From positions 1,153,044,050-1,153,108,049 of the forward strand of contig OY728165.1 of assembly GCA_963277665.1 (NCBI GenBank): 64,000 nucleotides of DNA, in the 5' to 3' direction. The position numbers were made by a program, and so were the translations under genes. The notes below the pieces were generated by a model, which saw only the letters and a list, made by a program, of their open reading frames with translations, had not been told where the DNA came from and did not search any database. The DNA comes from Viscum album (lineage: Eukaryota > Streptophyta > Magnoliopsida > Santalales > Viscaceae). Numbering within the stretch: position 1 is the stretch's first letter; every line of letters starts with the position of its first letter. Shown here piece by piece: positions 1 through 10,479 of the stretch.

Positions 1-2239
1 GTGAAAAAACATGTGAGATAGACTATTTACTCACCTCAAATGGATATCCGATGGAAAAGTCACCAACACCGCCTCACGCCCGAATGTCGTCCTGTGATCC
101 CTAGCCTCAGCCCCGAAAACAGTTGGGCACATTGCACCATTGCGATCCCATCGGGAAAACACGATAAAAGCACTACTCACTTGAGTGCAACCGATATCCA
201 GATAAAGCGATGCATTCCAGCGCATCGCACACGAGCGATGCTATGTGGGACCTGCATCCAGGTCCCGAAACTCAATGAACAGATCACACCGTTGAGATCC
301 TATCGAAAAAGTACACGAAATGGACTATTCAATTTTCCAAAACAGTCACCCGATGATAAAGCTGGAAATCATCGACATCCCCCAAAATGCCCCTCGCGGT
401 GGCCGCACCATCGTGTGGAAATACAGCGGGCAGACTACGCCAACGCGATGCCCTCGGAAAAGCACCCAACATTGACTGCTCGCATGCCCCGAGTGGACGT
501 CTGAGGAAAAATTCGCTAAAAGCTGCACACATCTCAAAAGACGGTCCGTGGGGCCCGTGCCTCAACTTCGGGATCAATGCTTAAAACCACCCTGGAAATC
601 TCCGCCTCGATTCCAGGGTCCCAACGCCACTGACGACGCTCAAAACGGACATCGGACGCATCCGCGCCATCCAAAACAAGAATCTCGGAAAAAACTCTTG
701 TCCACTTAAAGACGTGTCCCGCCTCCGAGGCCCTATGTTTAGGGTAATAAAAATTCCCAAAACCATCTCAAAATGTTCCCCACGACACAAGGTCTGCACT
801 GCCACTAACGGAACGCAAAACGAGCGCCCGTAACGAACGTTACGGGCGTCCGAAATTCAAAGGGGGCACTCCCTTGGGCTGGACCGGCCCGGTCCGGCCG
901 GTCCGCACACAGCCGCCCCGCGGCCCGGCCACGGGTTCGGTTCCCGCCACCGTGGCCAGGTGGCCGCGGCCCCCCTCCGCCAACCGACCTTGACATATGG
1001 TATCCCCCTTTCCGCAGCGTCCCACATCGTACGGGTTGTGGGCGCGCCGCACGAGGCCGTGCGCCTCGCAGCCCCTCCCTCTTCACACTACGTCGGCGCC
1101 GCCGGAGACCCTGCCTCGCCGCCGTCTGTAGCCGCCTCCGTCGTGCTGCACTGCTGCCGAGTCACATCTACGCCCTGGAGCTACTCCACCCAGACACCGC
1201 ACAACCGCAGCTTCTCGCGGCCACCTCCTCCGCTGAACACCGCGCCGCCGCCGCGCTAGGGGTCATCGGACAACCGGAAAACCCCCAAACCCTCCGGGAA
1301 CTTCGTTGGAAACCTGAGATCACCTCCGGACTCGGGATTTTGATCCGAAAAGTGAGAAGTTAACCCCAGATCGAATCCTATGCTACTACGGGCTTCGATC
1401 AATAGTAAAAATAGCGATTCGAAGCAAATAAAATAATCAAAGGGAGTTGCGGATATGAAAACGAAGAAATACACGAACCCCTACCTCTTGGGTGATGCCC
1501 AGAGCTTCACGGGCGATCCAGGGGAGAACAAGGGAGGAAGGGGTTTTTCTAGGGGAGAACAAGGGAGGAAGGGGGAAGGGGTTTAAATCAATTAAAAATA
1601 AATTTTATTTAATTTAAACCCTTAATTTCCTTGCATACGAAACCTTTGGCGTGATCAAAATTAAACCTCCCCTAGGGTAAACACCACCCCTTTAGCACAA
1701 CGGTGGTTTAAGAATTTTAATCTGAGCCCCGGTTCAAAATTTATTAAACTCAACGCCCGAGGGTGCCAAATTACGAAAACGGCCCTGGGGCCATTTTTCA
1801 GAAACGGCCCGCTCCCGGGAAACTTATACCCCACCTAGGGTAAACGGAACGCTCCGAACTCAACAGTGCCCTCGTTTTCCTAATCTGATCCACCATTTAA
1901 GAGATACTTGCGTTTTAACATTAAACGAACAAATTAATTAATTATTTAATCCGTTTAACGTTCTAGAAGTGGGTGAGGGGTCCAAACACCCCACGCCGTC
2001 AAGCATTATATCGATCCTAGGGTAAACACACCATTCCAGACCCATCCGTACACTCAGATATCTTATCCGGAACTCTATTTAGGTGTTATCCCATTTATTT
2101 GGCGTTTCCAGTGTGAACACACTGAAAATTTAATTCCAGCCACTCCGCGGCTCGGAATCCCACGCCGTCTGAAGGCGCTGCTCTAGAATATCATCAAGAA
2201 TATTCCAAATTCTTTCACATAAAAACCCTGGTTCTTACT
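1..2239 (-). repeat. Element 1, 3' LTR (partial, right part only)
   Basis: This is collinear with about 6959-9254, including the GC-rich block, the stretch TTTTGATCCGAAAAGTG, the CTAATCTGATCCACCATTTA motif and the final CTGAAGGCGCTGCTCT block. Similarity stops at the GTTCTTAC ending at 2238, where the other copy continues into TACA, so the expected terminal CA appears mutated here. About 2.6 kb of this LTR lies left of the window. The longer open frames in it are not supported as genes: they lie in long-repeat DNA and differ between the copies. Confidence 0.8.
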
Positions 2240-2258
2240 TCATTCCATCCTTAAAACA
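2240..2258 (-). other. Element 1 candidate polypurine tract
   Basis: Read on the minus strand, the bases next to the 3' LTR are AAGGATGGAATGAAG, almost pure purine. This is where the plus-strand primer for reverse transcription is expected. It is the only purine-rich run at the boundary, so the call rests on position and composition. Confidence 0.45.
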
Positions 2259-2949
2259 TTTTGTCCCTGAAAAGAAAAACTAGGGAGAAACACAGGGTAC
2301 TAATCCCACACGTGGCTTTCCCATACCCAGAAGAACCCACGCACAGCTCTGCGTCAACGCACATAGACCAAAGGATTGATCTGTTAACGTGAGGTTGGAC
2401 CTTGCCGAAGTCTTGCCCCCCCCCCCCACTCTAGACATTGGGGTTAGGGAAAGGTGTTAGGGAACCTCGCCACCCCTTTGCATAGTCTCAAACGGCCCGA
2501 AGGCTCTCGGGGGTAGCTCACCTCCCCGGTCAAACCTCTACGTCGCACCCCGCGACAGGAATCACCGCTTGGGCATCGGGCAAGGCCCGGTGATTCCATC
2601 CTTCAGAATATCCATATGGTGAAGTATCCAAGGATATATGGTAATGCATGATTTCCCAGTCGATGTCTCAAAACCAAAACTCTCTTACATGCTCGGAGAG
2701 TGATGGAGTCATCACCATCGACTAGAGAAAAAGGTCCCACACTTTTTTATCATAACAACACAGGGTTACACCGATGCCCTACGCCACCCTGGTAGCACCT
2801 CAAGCAAGGAGCATGTAGGAAAGCATTCCACACACAGAGTCTAACAATTATACTGCATGAAGTAGAAGAGCTACAGAGCGTACCTCTTATCACCTCATGC
2901 TCTGCAGGATAATAGACATCCAATGCTCGTGGTTGTCCGCAGTCCCAAC
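2259..2949 (-). other. Element 1 internal non-coding stretch
   Basis: No domain or long frame is supported here. It contains a run of 12 C at 2416-2427 and a GC-rich part at about 2480-2600. In an autonomous element this interval, between gag and the 3' LTR, would carry pol. Nothing resembling protease, RT or integrase is visible in any frame I read. Confidence 0.6.
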
Positions 2950-4054
2950 TGTCATCTCCCAGATCCTGATGTGGACCACCTAGTGGTAATGGGAAGACCT
3001 CGTAATGTCGTCCCCACCTCCAGCTCCTCCTGCTCCACTTCTAGAACCACCTCTTTGGCCACTACACCGATCACGGCAAAACCTCTGCCATGGTGGTCCT
3101 CCTGCTGCCTGCCCGAAGCTCTTAGCAACTCGGGTCGGGCAGTCTCAGGACATGTGACCTCGCCCATCAGAAGCATAGATCCGAATCTCTCCGGGCTGCA
3201 CTAGTGCCCTCCGACGCCACTGTGTTGTACTACCACGTACCTGAGTCCGGTTGTCAGTAAGCCACATGCGTCGAGGTTCTACTTGCCGACGCCCAGTAGC
3301 TGCGGCTAATGTCTCAGGTCCAACATGCCTGCTGCCACCCCCAACACTAATACGTGACAGGAATCCCTCAATCACTATCTCCTGCTCTAGCACCCCGAAA
3401 TCTGTGGAAATGCCCAATGGTACTATGACAACACGAATCTCTCAGCTGAGACCCTGCTCAAACTTCCCCACTTGGAAGTTTTCATCACGGACCAAGTCCG
3501 GGTAAAAGCGTTCACGGTCTGCAAAACTTGCCGCGTACTCGGCCACCATCATCCCTCCCTAATGTATCTGCTGGAGCTCCCAAATCCTAACGGAGCTCAA
3601 GCAAGAGGGTAATAACTCCTCTCAAAACAACAACTGGAAGTCGCCCCATGATAGTGATGACTCGTCAGGAAGCTGAGAAACCAGACTCCACCAACACCAA
3701 GCTGATCCAAGAAAAAGGCTGGCTGCCAAAGCCACCCTCTGATCTGTCAGCGTCTGCACAAGCCTGAAAAGGCAAACCACTGCCTTGAGCCATGCCTCTA
3801 CTGCCTGAGGGTCTGGCTCACCACTGAAACTCAGTGGTCTTTGATGTTAGAACTCACAGAGCGCGCTCAACCTACGCTCTAACTCAGCCTGCTCTGCAGA
3901 AACTTCCTGCTGCTCAACAGGTGAGGGTGCTGCTACCGGGCAACCCGAAGAAAAGGGGCTTGCATGATGGGTCCTGGACTGTGGTCTCGTAGCTCACAGG
4001 GTCGTCGTCACGAACCAAAGCTAGTATCTTTTCTGGCTGTCTTAGCGGAGACAT
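2950..4054 (-). pseudogene. gag: Element 1 gag relic (retrotransposon capsid)
   Basis: A likely start codon is at 4054 (peptide start MSPLRQPEKILALV). Downstream, in different frames, are the landmarks of a plant Ty3 gag: SFSGEPDPQAVEAWLKAV (around 3790-3830), the tryptophan-pair segment with SAWCWWSLV (around 3690), a LSWGDFQ-type segment, then MMVAEYAASFADRERFYP (around 3500-3560) and KFEQGLS. These match the capsid family (Retrotrans_gag) in order and spacing. In-frame stops and frame changes show it is dead. I found no CCHC zinc knuckle, so the nucleocapsid end is lost or never present. Gag normally forms the virus-like particle in the cytoplasm that packages the element RNA. It is the only protein signature in this element, which is the basis for calling it gag-only. 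Confidence 0.8.
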
Positions 4055-4380
4055 CCTGAATATTATTAAGGAGTGTCGCGGTCAGATGAGCTTATATGTA
4101 TATACCACAACAACAACGACGGGGAGATGACTCAAGAAGGACAGTCAAGACTGAGTCCTATGTGATGGACAAACAAATATTCCCTGCAACAAGTGTATCA
4201 GCATGCCGAGTCGTCAAAAAGGTTATCAGGGTCCTGGTTAATGGATACGTCAGCCGCCACACCATCACTGGACTCCCTAGACTGAGAGCCACTCTCGAGA
4301 CACGTTAACATTGTTTCCTTATATCCCACTCAATTCCTCTTTTAGGGACGTCTGCACAATGTCCCAAGGAACGAACCACC

Positions 4381-4390
4381 TATGATACCA
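4381..4390 (-). other. Element 1 primer binding site
   Basis: On the minus strand TGGTATCATA follows the LTR end after a 3-base spacer. It matches the first seven bases of the usual initiator-Met tRNA primer site (TGGTATCAGAG), followed by a diverged tail. It fixes the inner edge of the 5' LTR at 4394. Confidence 0.75.
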
Positions 4391-5672
4391 CTTTGTCACG
4401 ACCCAACCCTACCCAGGCTTGAGCCGCAACTACCCCATGCCCGCCTCCATAGGCCCGGGGCTGGCCACCAGTGCCGAAGACACAACAACTCGGGGATTCC
4501 TTTGCCTATGTACCTGTACACAGACACACAACACACTCAATGAAAAAGTGTAGAGTACATGGAATGAAAATCAAGGAAAAAGGAAACTGCTATATAAATT
4601 CCACAAATGTGCATCGACCTCTATTCAATACAAGTAATGTGATGAAAGGGAAAAAGGGGCAAAACTCACTCCCAACCAGAAAAGTGCCACAACTTGGAAA
4701 TAGGTATAAAAAACAAACAGCTAACGGGTCTCCCACCTGGAACCCAGCTACTACCACTGCACACGTTCCAAGCTCCCGAACTCTTATGCTCCACTGATGT
4801 CACGACCAACCTGTATGTCATCTGCAAGGGGACACCATGTGCGGGAAAATCCCAAGCAGGGTGAGTATTAAAATACTCATTCGGATATCCCGAAGGCTGG
4901 AGGGAGAAACAAAGGAGGTACCGAAGGGTGAGAAGTAGTGAGAACCGGAATAGTAAAAGAGCACAATAGAGAGGGTAGTAAGGAATACAGTAAAGAGTCC
5001 AGATAAACCCAAAAAGTGGAAAGAAGGTAGACTCATCTAGACACAAGGAGCTGGAAATGGTGAGAAGATGAACTTATCGTCGAGTCTTTGCTACCTATAG
5101 GAGGATAGTAGACTCGTCCAACCCCGAGATTCTAGACATGGAATGCACGTGGCATACCTCGCGCATCTTCGCCTCTCATGGAGGGAGAGTAACCAAACCC
5201 AAGATGTGGGTACCATAACAAGGTATATACAAGTCCATATTCTCGAATCAAGAATCCCAAACAAGATTTTAAGGGAATCCCCATCCCGTAGATCAGCCAA
5301 AGAAAAGTGTAGCAATCAACCCAATAAGTAACACCATCGATGCCCATTATCCCGCACGTCTGCCCTAAACTGCATGCCAAGGGGATAAATCACCACACAT
5401 CGACACTATCCACTTCGGGCAGAACTGAATCGCCTGCACGGTTTTAGGTCGCGTCACAAGGATGCGTCTTTGTGGGGGAAAGCGCTCCTCGTACATGAGT
5501 GTTCTTGTGGAACGTCGAACCACACCTCGCCACTGCCCTGCAGTCGAGAGGTCTCCTCAAATCCAAAGCTGTCACAACACTGAACCGTATAACCAAGGGT
5601 CCCGCTCCGGTAATCACGGAGGAATGCCTTAGACTAGCCTACTAGAAATGACTGAGCCTGGAATGCCAACAG

Positions 5673-6260
5673 GTGTCCCACTACCCAGCCCTGCTGGAGG
5701 GTAATTCATAATATGATATTGGGTGACCCACTGCCCATCCCTACTTGAGGGTATACCGTAATACATCATCCGGCGACCCACTATCCATCCCCATTGGAGG
5801 GTAGACCTTAATACATTATCAAGCGACCCACTGCCCAGCCCTACTGGAGGGTAAACCAAAATACATCATTAGGAGACCCACTGCCCAGCCCTGCTTGAGG
5901 GTAAACCGTAATACATCATCAGGAGACCCACTACCCTGCCCTGCTGGAGGGTAAACCATAATACAAAATCAGGAGACCCACTGCCCAGCCCTTTTGAAGG
6001 GTAGACCTGGAATAAGTCGACAGGCAACCCACTGCCAAGCCTTGCTAGAGGGTAGACCTAGCACCAGACAACGAGCGACCCACTGCCAACCATTGCTAGA
6101 GGGTAGACCCTAAGTGCGTCGGGTGACCCACTGCCCGGTCTCTGCTGGAGGGTAGACCATAAGTGCGTCGGGTGACCCACTGTCCAGTCTCTACTGGAGG
6201 GTAAACCCTAGATGTTGATGAGTAACACACTGTCCAGCCCCGCTGGAGGTTAAAACTCAG
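5673..6260. repeat. 50-bp minisatellite inside the element 1 LTR
   Basis: The phrase GACCCACTGCCCAGCCC recurs with starts near 5725, 5775, 5825, 5875, 5925, 5975, 6025, 6077, 6125, 6173 and 6222, a strikingly regular 50-base period (48-52). Each unit continues as CTGGAGGGTAAACC plus a more variable AT part. About 12 units are visible. The last units are more diverged and the middle ones (5825-5975) most alike. The matching part of the other LTR is outside the window. Confidence 0.9.
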
Positions 6261-7799
6261 AACTTCCCTATCCATCTCTAGTGGAAGGCACAACACTGGC
6301 CAACCGAACACGGAGTGGGTACTGCACAATCAAACAACTCCAGAACAACTCCCCAAAAAGAGGTTCAGCGCGTGTTTCATCATGGGATTCCACTAGCACC
6401 ACTACTGACAAATCCATCGAGAACAAAACCAAGGGGAGACCACTCAACCCTACTGGTCAACAAACGAACAAAGATCCATGGAAACAACTCCTCCATGATG
6501 GCCAAACAAAGACATAGAGGGACCCTCTACGTCGCAAGAGGTCAAAGTACGCAATTTAGAGCTTGGCACGAGCATGGGGCCCACACGACGTGTGGCCCCA
6601 AGTCAACCCCAACAGAACGCACAAATGTTCTCAGGTACAAACAACCACATGTACCTCAAAGCGCTCCCTTATACTCCCAGAGTATACCACGTTCCATCCC
6701 AAGGGCTATTGTGCACATTGCACCCAACGTCAATGCGAAGGCATGACGTAACATTTCCAACTCAAAGGCCCAGGCACAGCTAACCAAAACTTGTGAACCA
6801 TTTACATCACTCTCCCTAGAGTGCGCGATCACACACCAAGGGCCCGCTACAAACAAGGTATGGCGAACCACCACTGGAGAACCTTTCATGATTCCACATT
6901 TAAAAAGATCGCGCAAGAGGCTCCACACAGCCAAAAAGATTGCACCATTTTAATACTCGCCGAAAAACAGAAGAGATCGACTACTTACTTACCTCAAACG
7001 GATATCCGACCGAAATGTCCCCGACACCGCCTCACACTCGAACGACATCCCGTGATCCCGAGCCTCGGCCCCGAAAACAGTCGGGCGCATCGTACCATTG
7101 TGATCCCCTCAGGAAAACACGTCAAAAGCACTACTCGCTTGAGTGCAACGAATATCCAGAGAAGGAGATGCATTCATGCGCACTGCACATGAGCGGTGCT
7201 ATGTGGGACCCGGATCCCGGTCCTGAAACTCAATGAACGGACCACATCGTTGCGATCCTATCGAAAAAGTACACGAAATGGACTATTCAGTTGTAAAAAA
7301 TGGTCGCCCAGTGGTAAAGATCGAAATCACCGTCAAATCCCAAAATGGCCCTCGTGGGGCCCGCACCATCATGCGGAAATCTAGCGGGCAGACTGAGCCA
7401 ATGCGATTCCCTTTAAGAAACACCCAACAATGACTGCTCGCACGCCCCAAACGGAAGTGCGAGGAAAAAGTCGTTAAAATCTGCACACATCTCAAAAGAC
7501 GGGTCGTGGGTCATGCGCCCCATCTTCGGCCTCAACGCCTGAAACCACCCTGGAACGCTTCACCTCGAGGCCAAGGTCCCAATGCCACTGACGGCGCTCG
7601 AAACAGATGCCGGACGTGTCCGCGCCATCCAAAACAAGAATCTCGGGAAAACACTCTTCCACTTAAAGATGTGTCGCGCCTCCAAGGCCCCTCGTTTCGG
7701 GAATTAAAAATTCCCGAAACCATCTAAAAATGTTCCCCTCGACACAAGGACTACGCTACCGCTGACGGCGTGCAAAACGGAAGCCCGTATCAAATGTTA

Positions 7800-8265
7800 C
7801 GGGTGTCAGAAATTCAAAGGGGGCACTCCCTTGGGTCGGACCAGCCCTGTCCTGCTAGTCCTCCCACAGCCGGCCCGCGGCCCGGCCGCAGGTCCAGTTC
7901 AAGCCGCAGCGGCCAGGTGGTCGCGGCCCACCACCACCGACTGGTCTTGACGGCCGGTCTCCCCCTTTCCGCAGCGACCCGCAGCGCGCGGGTCGCGGTC
8001 GCGCCGCATGGGGCCGTGCGCCTCGCTGCCCCCACCCTCTTCGCGCTACGCCGGTGCCGCCCGAGACCCCGCCATGCCGCCTTCCACAGCCGCCTCCGTC
8101 GTGCTGCCCCACTGTCGAGTCGTCCCCGTGGCCTGGAGCCGCTACGCCCGGAAACCGCACCACCGCAGCATCCCGCGGCCGCCTCCTCCGCTCAAAGCCG
8201 AGCCGCCGCCGCACAAGGGGTCGCCAGACGGCCGGAAAACCCCCAAAACCTCCAGGAACTTCTTC
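7800..8265. other. GC-rich block in element 1 LTR (second copy at about 840-1265)
   Basis: This stretch is rich in C, G and CpG, unlike the surrounding LTR, and is present in both LTR copies. On the minus strand, an open frame of 96 codons (8432-8142) corresponds to one of 72 codons in the other copy (1474-1256), both reading across the flank of the block. Amino-acid differences are about as frequent as expected for drift at the observed DNA divergence, so there is no sign of selection. It could be a captured piece of a host gene's 5' end or a native LTR promoter region. I do not recognise the peptide. Confidence 0.5.
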
Positions 8266-9254
8266 GGATCCCTACGATCAACTCCGGACTCAGAATTTTG
8301 ATCCGAAAAGTGTGACGGAAACCCTAGATCGAATCCTACCCAACTACGGGCTTCACTCAATAGTAAGAACAGTGATTCGAGGCAAATAAAATTATCCAAG
8401 GGAGATGCATATATTAAAACAATGAAAAACACAAACCCCTACCTCTTGGGCGATGCACGGAGCTTCACGGGTGATCCGCCGCCGCGCCGTCACCATTCGG
8501 AGCTGTCTCACTAGAGTGGAGGCGTAGAGGGAGCTTGAGGGGCTGCCTTGAGGGGAGGATTATCCAGGGGATAACAAAGGAGGAATGGGGAAGGTTTTTA
8601 AATAAATTAAAATGTAATTTTAATTAATTTAATCCCATAATTTCTTCGCATACAAAACCATTGGTGAGATCAAAATTAAACCACACCTAGGGTAAACACC
8701 ACCCCATGAGCACAACGGTGGTCTTGAAATTTTATTCTGAGTCCCCATTCAAAAGTTATTAAACTCAACGCCCAAGGGCTCCAAATTACGAAAACCCCCC
8801 TAGGGCAATTTTTCAGAAACATCCTGCGCCCGGGAAACTTTTACCTCTCCTAGGGTAAACGGCATGCTCCGAAGTCAACGGCGCCCTAAGTTTCCTAATC
8901 TGATCCACCATTTAAGAGTTACTTGTGTTTCAACATTAAACGAACCAATTAATTAATTAATTAATTGGTTTAACGTTCTAGAAGTGGGCGAGGGGTCCAA
9001 ACACCCTACGCTGACAAGCTTTATGTCGTTCCATGGGTAAACACCCCATTCCGGACCCATATGTACACTCGTATCTCTGATCTGGAACTCCTTTTAGGAG
9101 TTATCCCTTCTATTTCTCGTTTCCAATGTGAACCCACTAAAAATTTAATTCCAGACACTCCATGGCTCAGAAACACATGTCGTCTGAAGGCGCTGCTCTG
9201 GAATATCATCAGGAATATTCCAAAGTCTTTCACAGCTAAACCCGAGTTCTTACA

Positions 9255-9960
9255 TATAGTAATAGCTATTGTTTTTTGAAAACTCCACCAAAGGTATGTT
9301 ATCCTCATAGCTACGATTGAAGTCGATGACACATGCACGTAGCATGTCCTCAAGGTTCTGAATGGTCCACTTAGTCTGACCATCCATCTAAGGAGGGATG
9401 GCGGTACTTAAATAAAGTTGTTTCCTGAAAGCCTCATTCAACCCCTTCCATAGATAGTAAGTAAAACATGGTTCACGGTCGGAGACAATCATCTAAGGTA
9501 CCCCATGTAGCCACACAATCCTATGCACATAGAGGCATCCCATGCTCTCTGTTGAACCCTACTCTCTAATCGGTAAAAAGTGGGCCATGTTGGTGAGTCG
9601 GTCGACGATCACCCAAATCAAGTCATGTCCCATGGACGTTAGTGGAATTACTATCATGAATTCCATGGATATCCTATCCCACATCCACTCTGGGACCTCT
9701 AAAGTCTGAACCAAGCTTGCCTGTACCAGGTGCTCCGCCTTCACTTGTAGACAAATGAGGCACCAAGAGAAAAACTTTGCAACTACCTTAATCATTCACA
9801 GCCACGAGTGCAGTCTTTGGAGATCCAAGTACATATTCACCATTCATTGATGTACCACCATAGGGGATTTGTGGAACTCCCTCAACACTTCCTCTTGAAG
9901 TGAAAATAGTACCATAGTATGTCTTCTGAAGAGGTTACTATGATCCTTGCATTCCGAAAA
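9255..9960 (-). pseudogene. Element 2 integrase relic, interrupted by element 1
   Basis: The clearest open piece (9795-9559) reads like the zinc-binding tail and start of the catalytic core of Ty3 integrase: SWCLICLQVKAEH, then VPEWMWDRISMEF and DLIWVIVDRLTNMAHFLPI. The frame then breaks and resumes with the segment MDGQTKWTIQNLEDMLRACV (around 9320-9390) and LVEFSKNNSYYYM just before 9255. In intact relatives the NNSYH-type segment is followed by about 100 more residues; here it runs straight into the end of the element 1 LTR. Integrase inserts the cDNA into the host genome. This copy is inactive. Confidence 0.85.
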
Positions 9961-10239
9961 TCTATCAGGTGCCCGCCCTGTCAATATCTGAGCACGTCAT
10001 GTCTCACAGTCAGTGTCCCCATGCTATGGCTCCCTAAATCACTGATGAAGTGGGGTAGTTAGAGAAATATAATGAAGAAATCCTTCTCCATCTCTATCAA
10101 CAAAGGATATATAAAAAGAAGCTTGCTACTCTATCACCTGACCTAGAATCTGTATACCAGACCTCCTACTGAGTGCATATGCAATAATGTTACCCTACCC
10201 AGGATTATATACTATCTCGAACTCATAGTTCTGGAGGAA

Positions 10240-10460
10240 CTCAAGACATCTCCACTATCTCAGGATGAGGTCCTTATGGGTGAATATACACCTGATACTC
10301 TTTTTATTAGAGTACACAATAAAAAGCTCACCCATCAGATAGTGTCGCCACATCATCAAGGCGAAGACCATTTCTTCTAACTCCACATCATGGGTAGCAT
10401 AGTTCTGCTCATGTTGTATTAGTTTTCGAGAGCCATATGCGATAACTACTTGCATCTACA
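10240..10460 (-). pseudogene. Element 2 RNase H relic
   Basis: A short open piece (10455-10255) contains VIAYGSRKLIQHEQNY, ATHDVELEEMVFALMMWRHY and FTHKDL. These are the hallmarks of the Ty3 RNase H module that removes the RNA strand during reverse transcription. The usual TDHKS is changed to SNKKS, so the catalytic aspartate there is lost. It lies directly downstream of the RT relic, as expected for the polyprotein. Confidence 0.85.
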
Positions 10461-10479
10461 TGAGGAAAAATATGAGTCT

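Larger units (their letters stand above)
1..9254 (-). mobile_element. Element 1: gag-only LTR retrotransposon with giant LTRs (left end cut by window)
   Basis: Positions 1-2239 repeat, in the same orientation, at about 6959-9254. They flank an internal region of about 2.15 kb. On the minus strand the order is 5' LTR (4394-9254), primer site (4381-4390), gag relic (4054 to about 2950), non-coding stretch, purine-rich tract and 3' LTR (2239 leftwards, truncated). No protease, RT, RNase H or integrase motif is visible in the internal region, which is shorter than one LTR. Known classes with this build are LARDs (large LTRs, non-coding interior) and TR-GAG elements (interior with gag only); the second fits better. 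Such elements depend on enzymes supplied by an autonomous partner. The right edge lies inside the integrase relic of element 2, so element 1 inserted later. Sampled LTR stretches differ at about 10-17% of positions. Confidence 0.8.
4394..9254 (-). repeat. Element 1, 5' LTR (complete, about 4.86 kb)
   Basis: It begins on the plus strand with TGTCACGACCC next to the primer site and ends with TTCTTACA, giving TG...CA ends when read on the minus strand. It contains a 50-bp minisatellite (5673-6260) and a GC-rich block (about 7800-8265). Everything from about 6959 rightwards is duplicated in the 3' LTR at 1-2239. The first 100 bases resemble the LTR ends of elements 2 and 3 (shared CACGACCC and CCCGCCT..CCATAGG type words), so the three belong to related families. 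Several open frames of 70-180 codons occur in it, but none is supported as a gene. Confidence 0.8.

Noticed and set aside
40..504. 154-codon plus-strand open frame at the window start
   Set aside because: It lies in the element 1 LTR on the strand opposite to the element. The parallel copy near 7000-7460 does not keep the same frame, and the product has no recognisable domain.
2416..2427. Run of 12 C (G on the minus strand) as a second polypurine tract of element 1
   Set aside because: It is about 180 bases from the LTR edge, and the AAGGATGGAATGAAG tract at the edge fits better. It may also be a homopolymer of uncertain length.
4666..5046. 126-codon minus-strand open frame with hydrophobic stretches
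   Set aside because: It lies wholly inside the 5' LTR of element 1, upstream of the leader. The hydrophobic runs come from pyrimidine-rich text, and nothing supports a membrane protein gene.
7770..8315. 181-codon plus-strand open frame, and 119-codon minus frame at 7855-8214
   Set aside because: Both are long because the block is GC-rich and stop codons are rare. The corresponding frames in the other LTR copy are shorter and differ in content. No domain is recognised.
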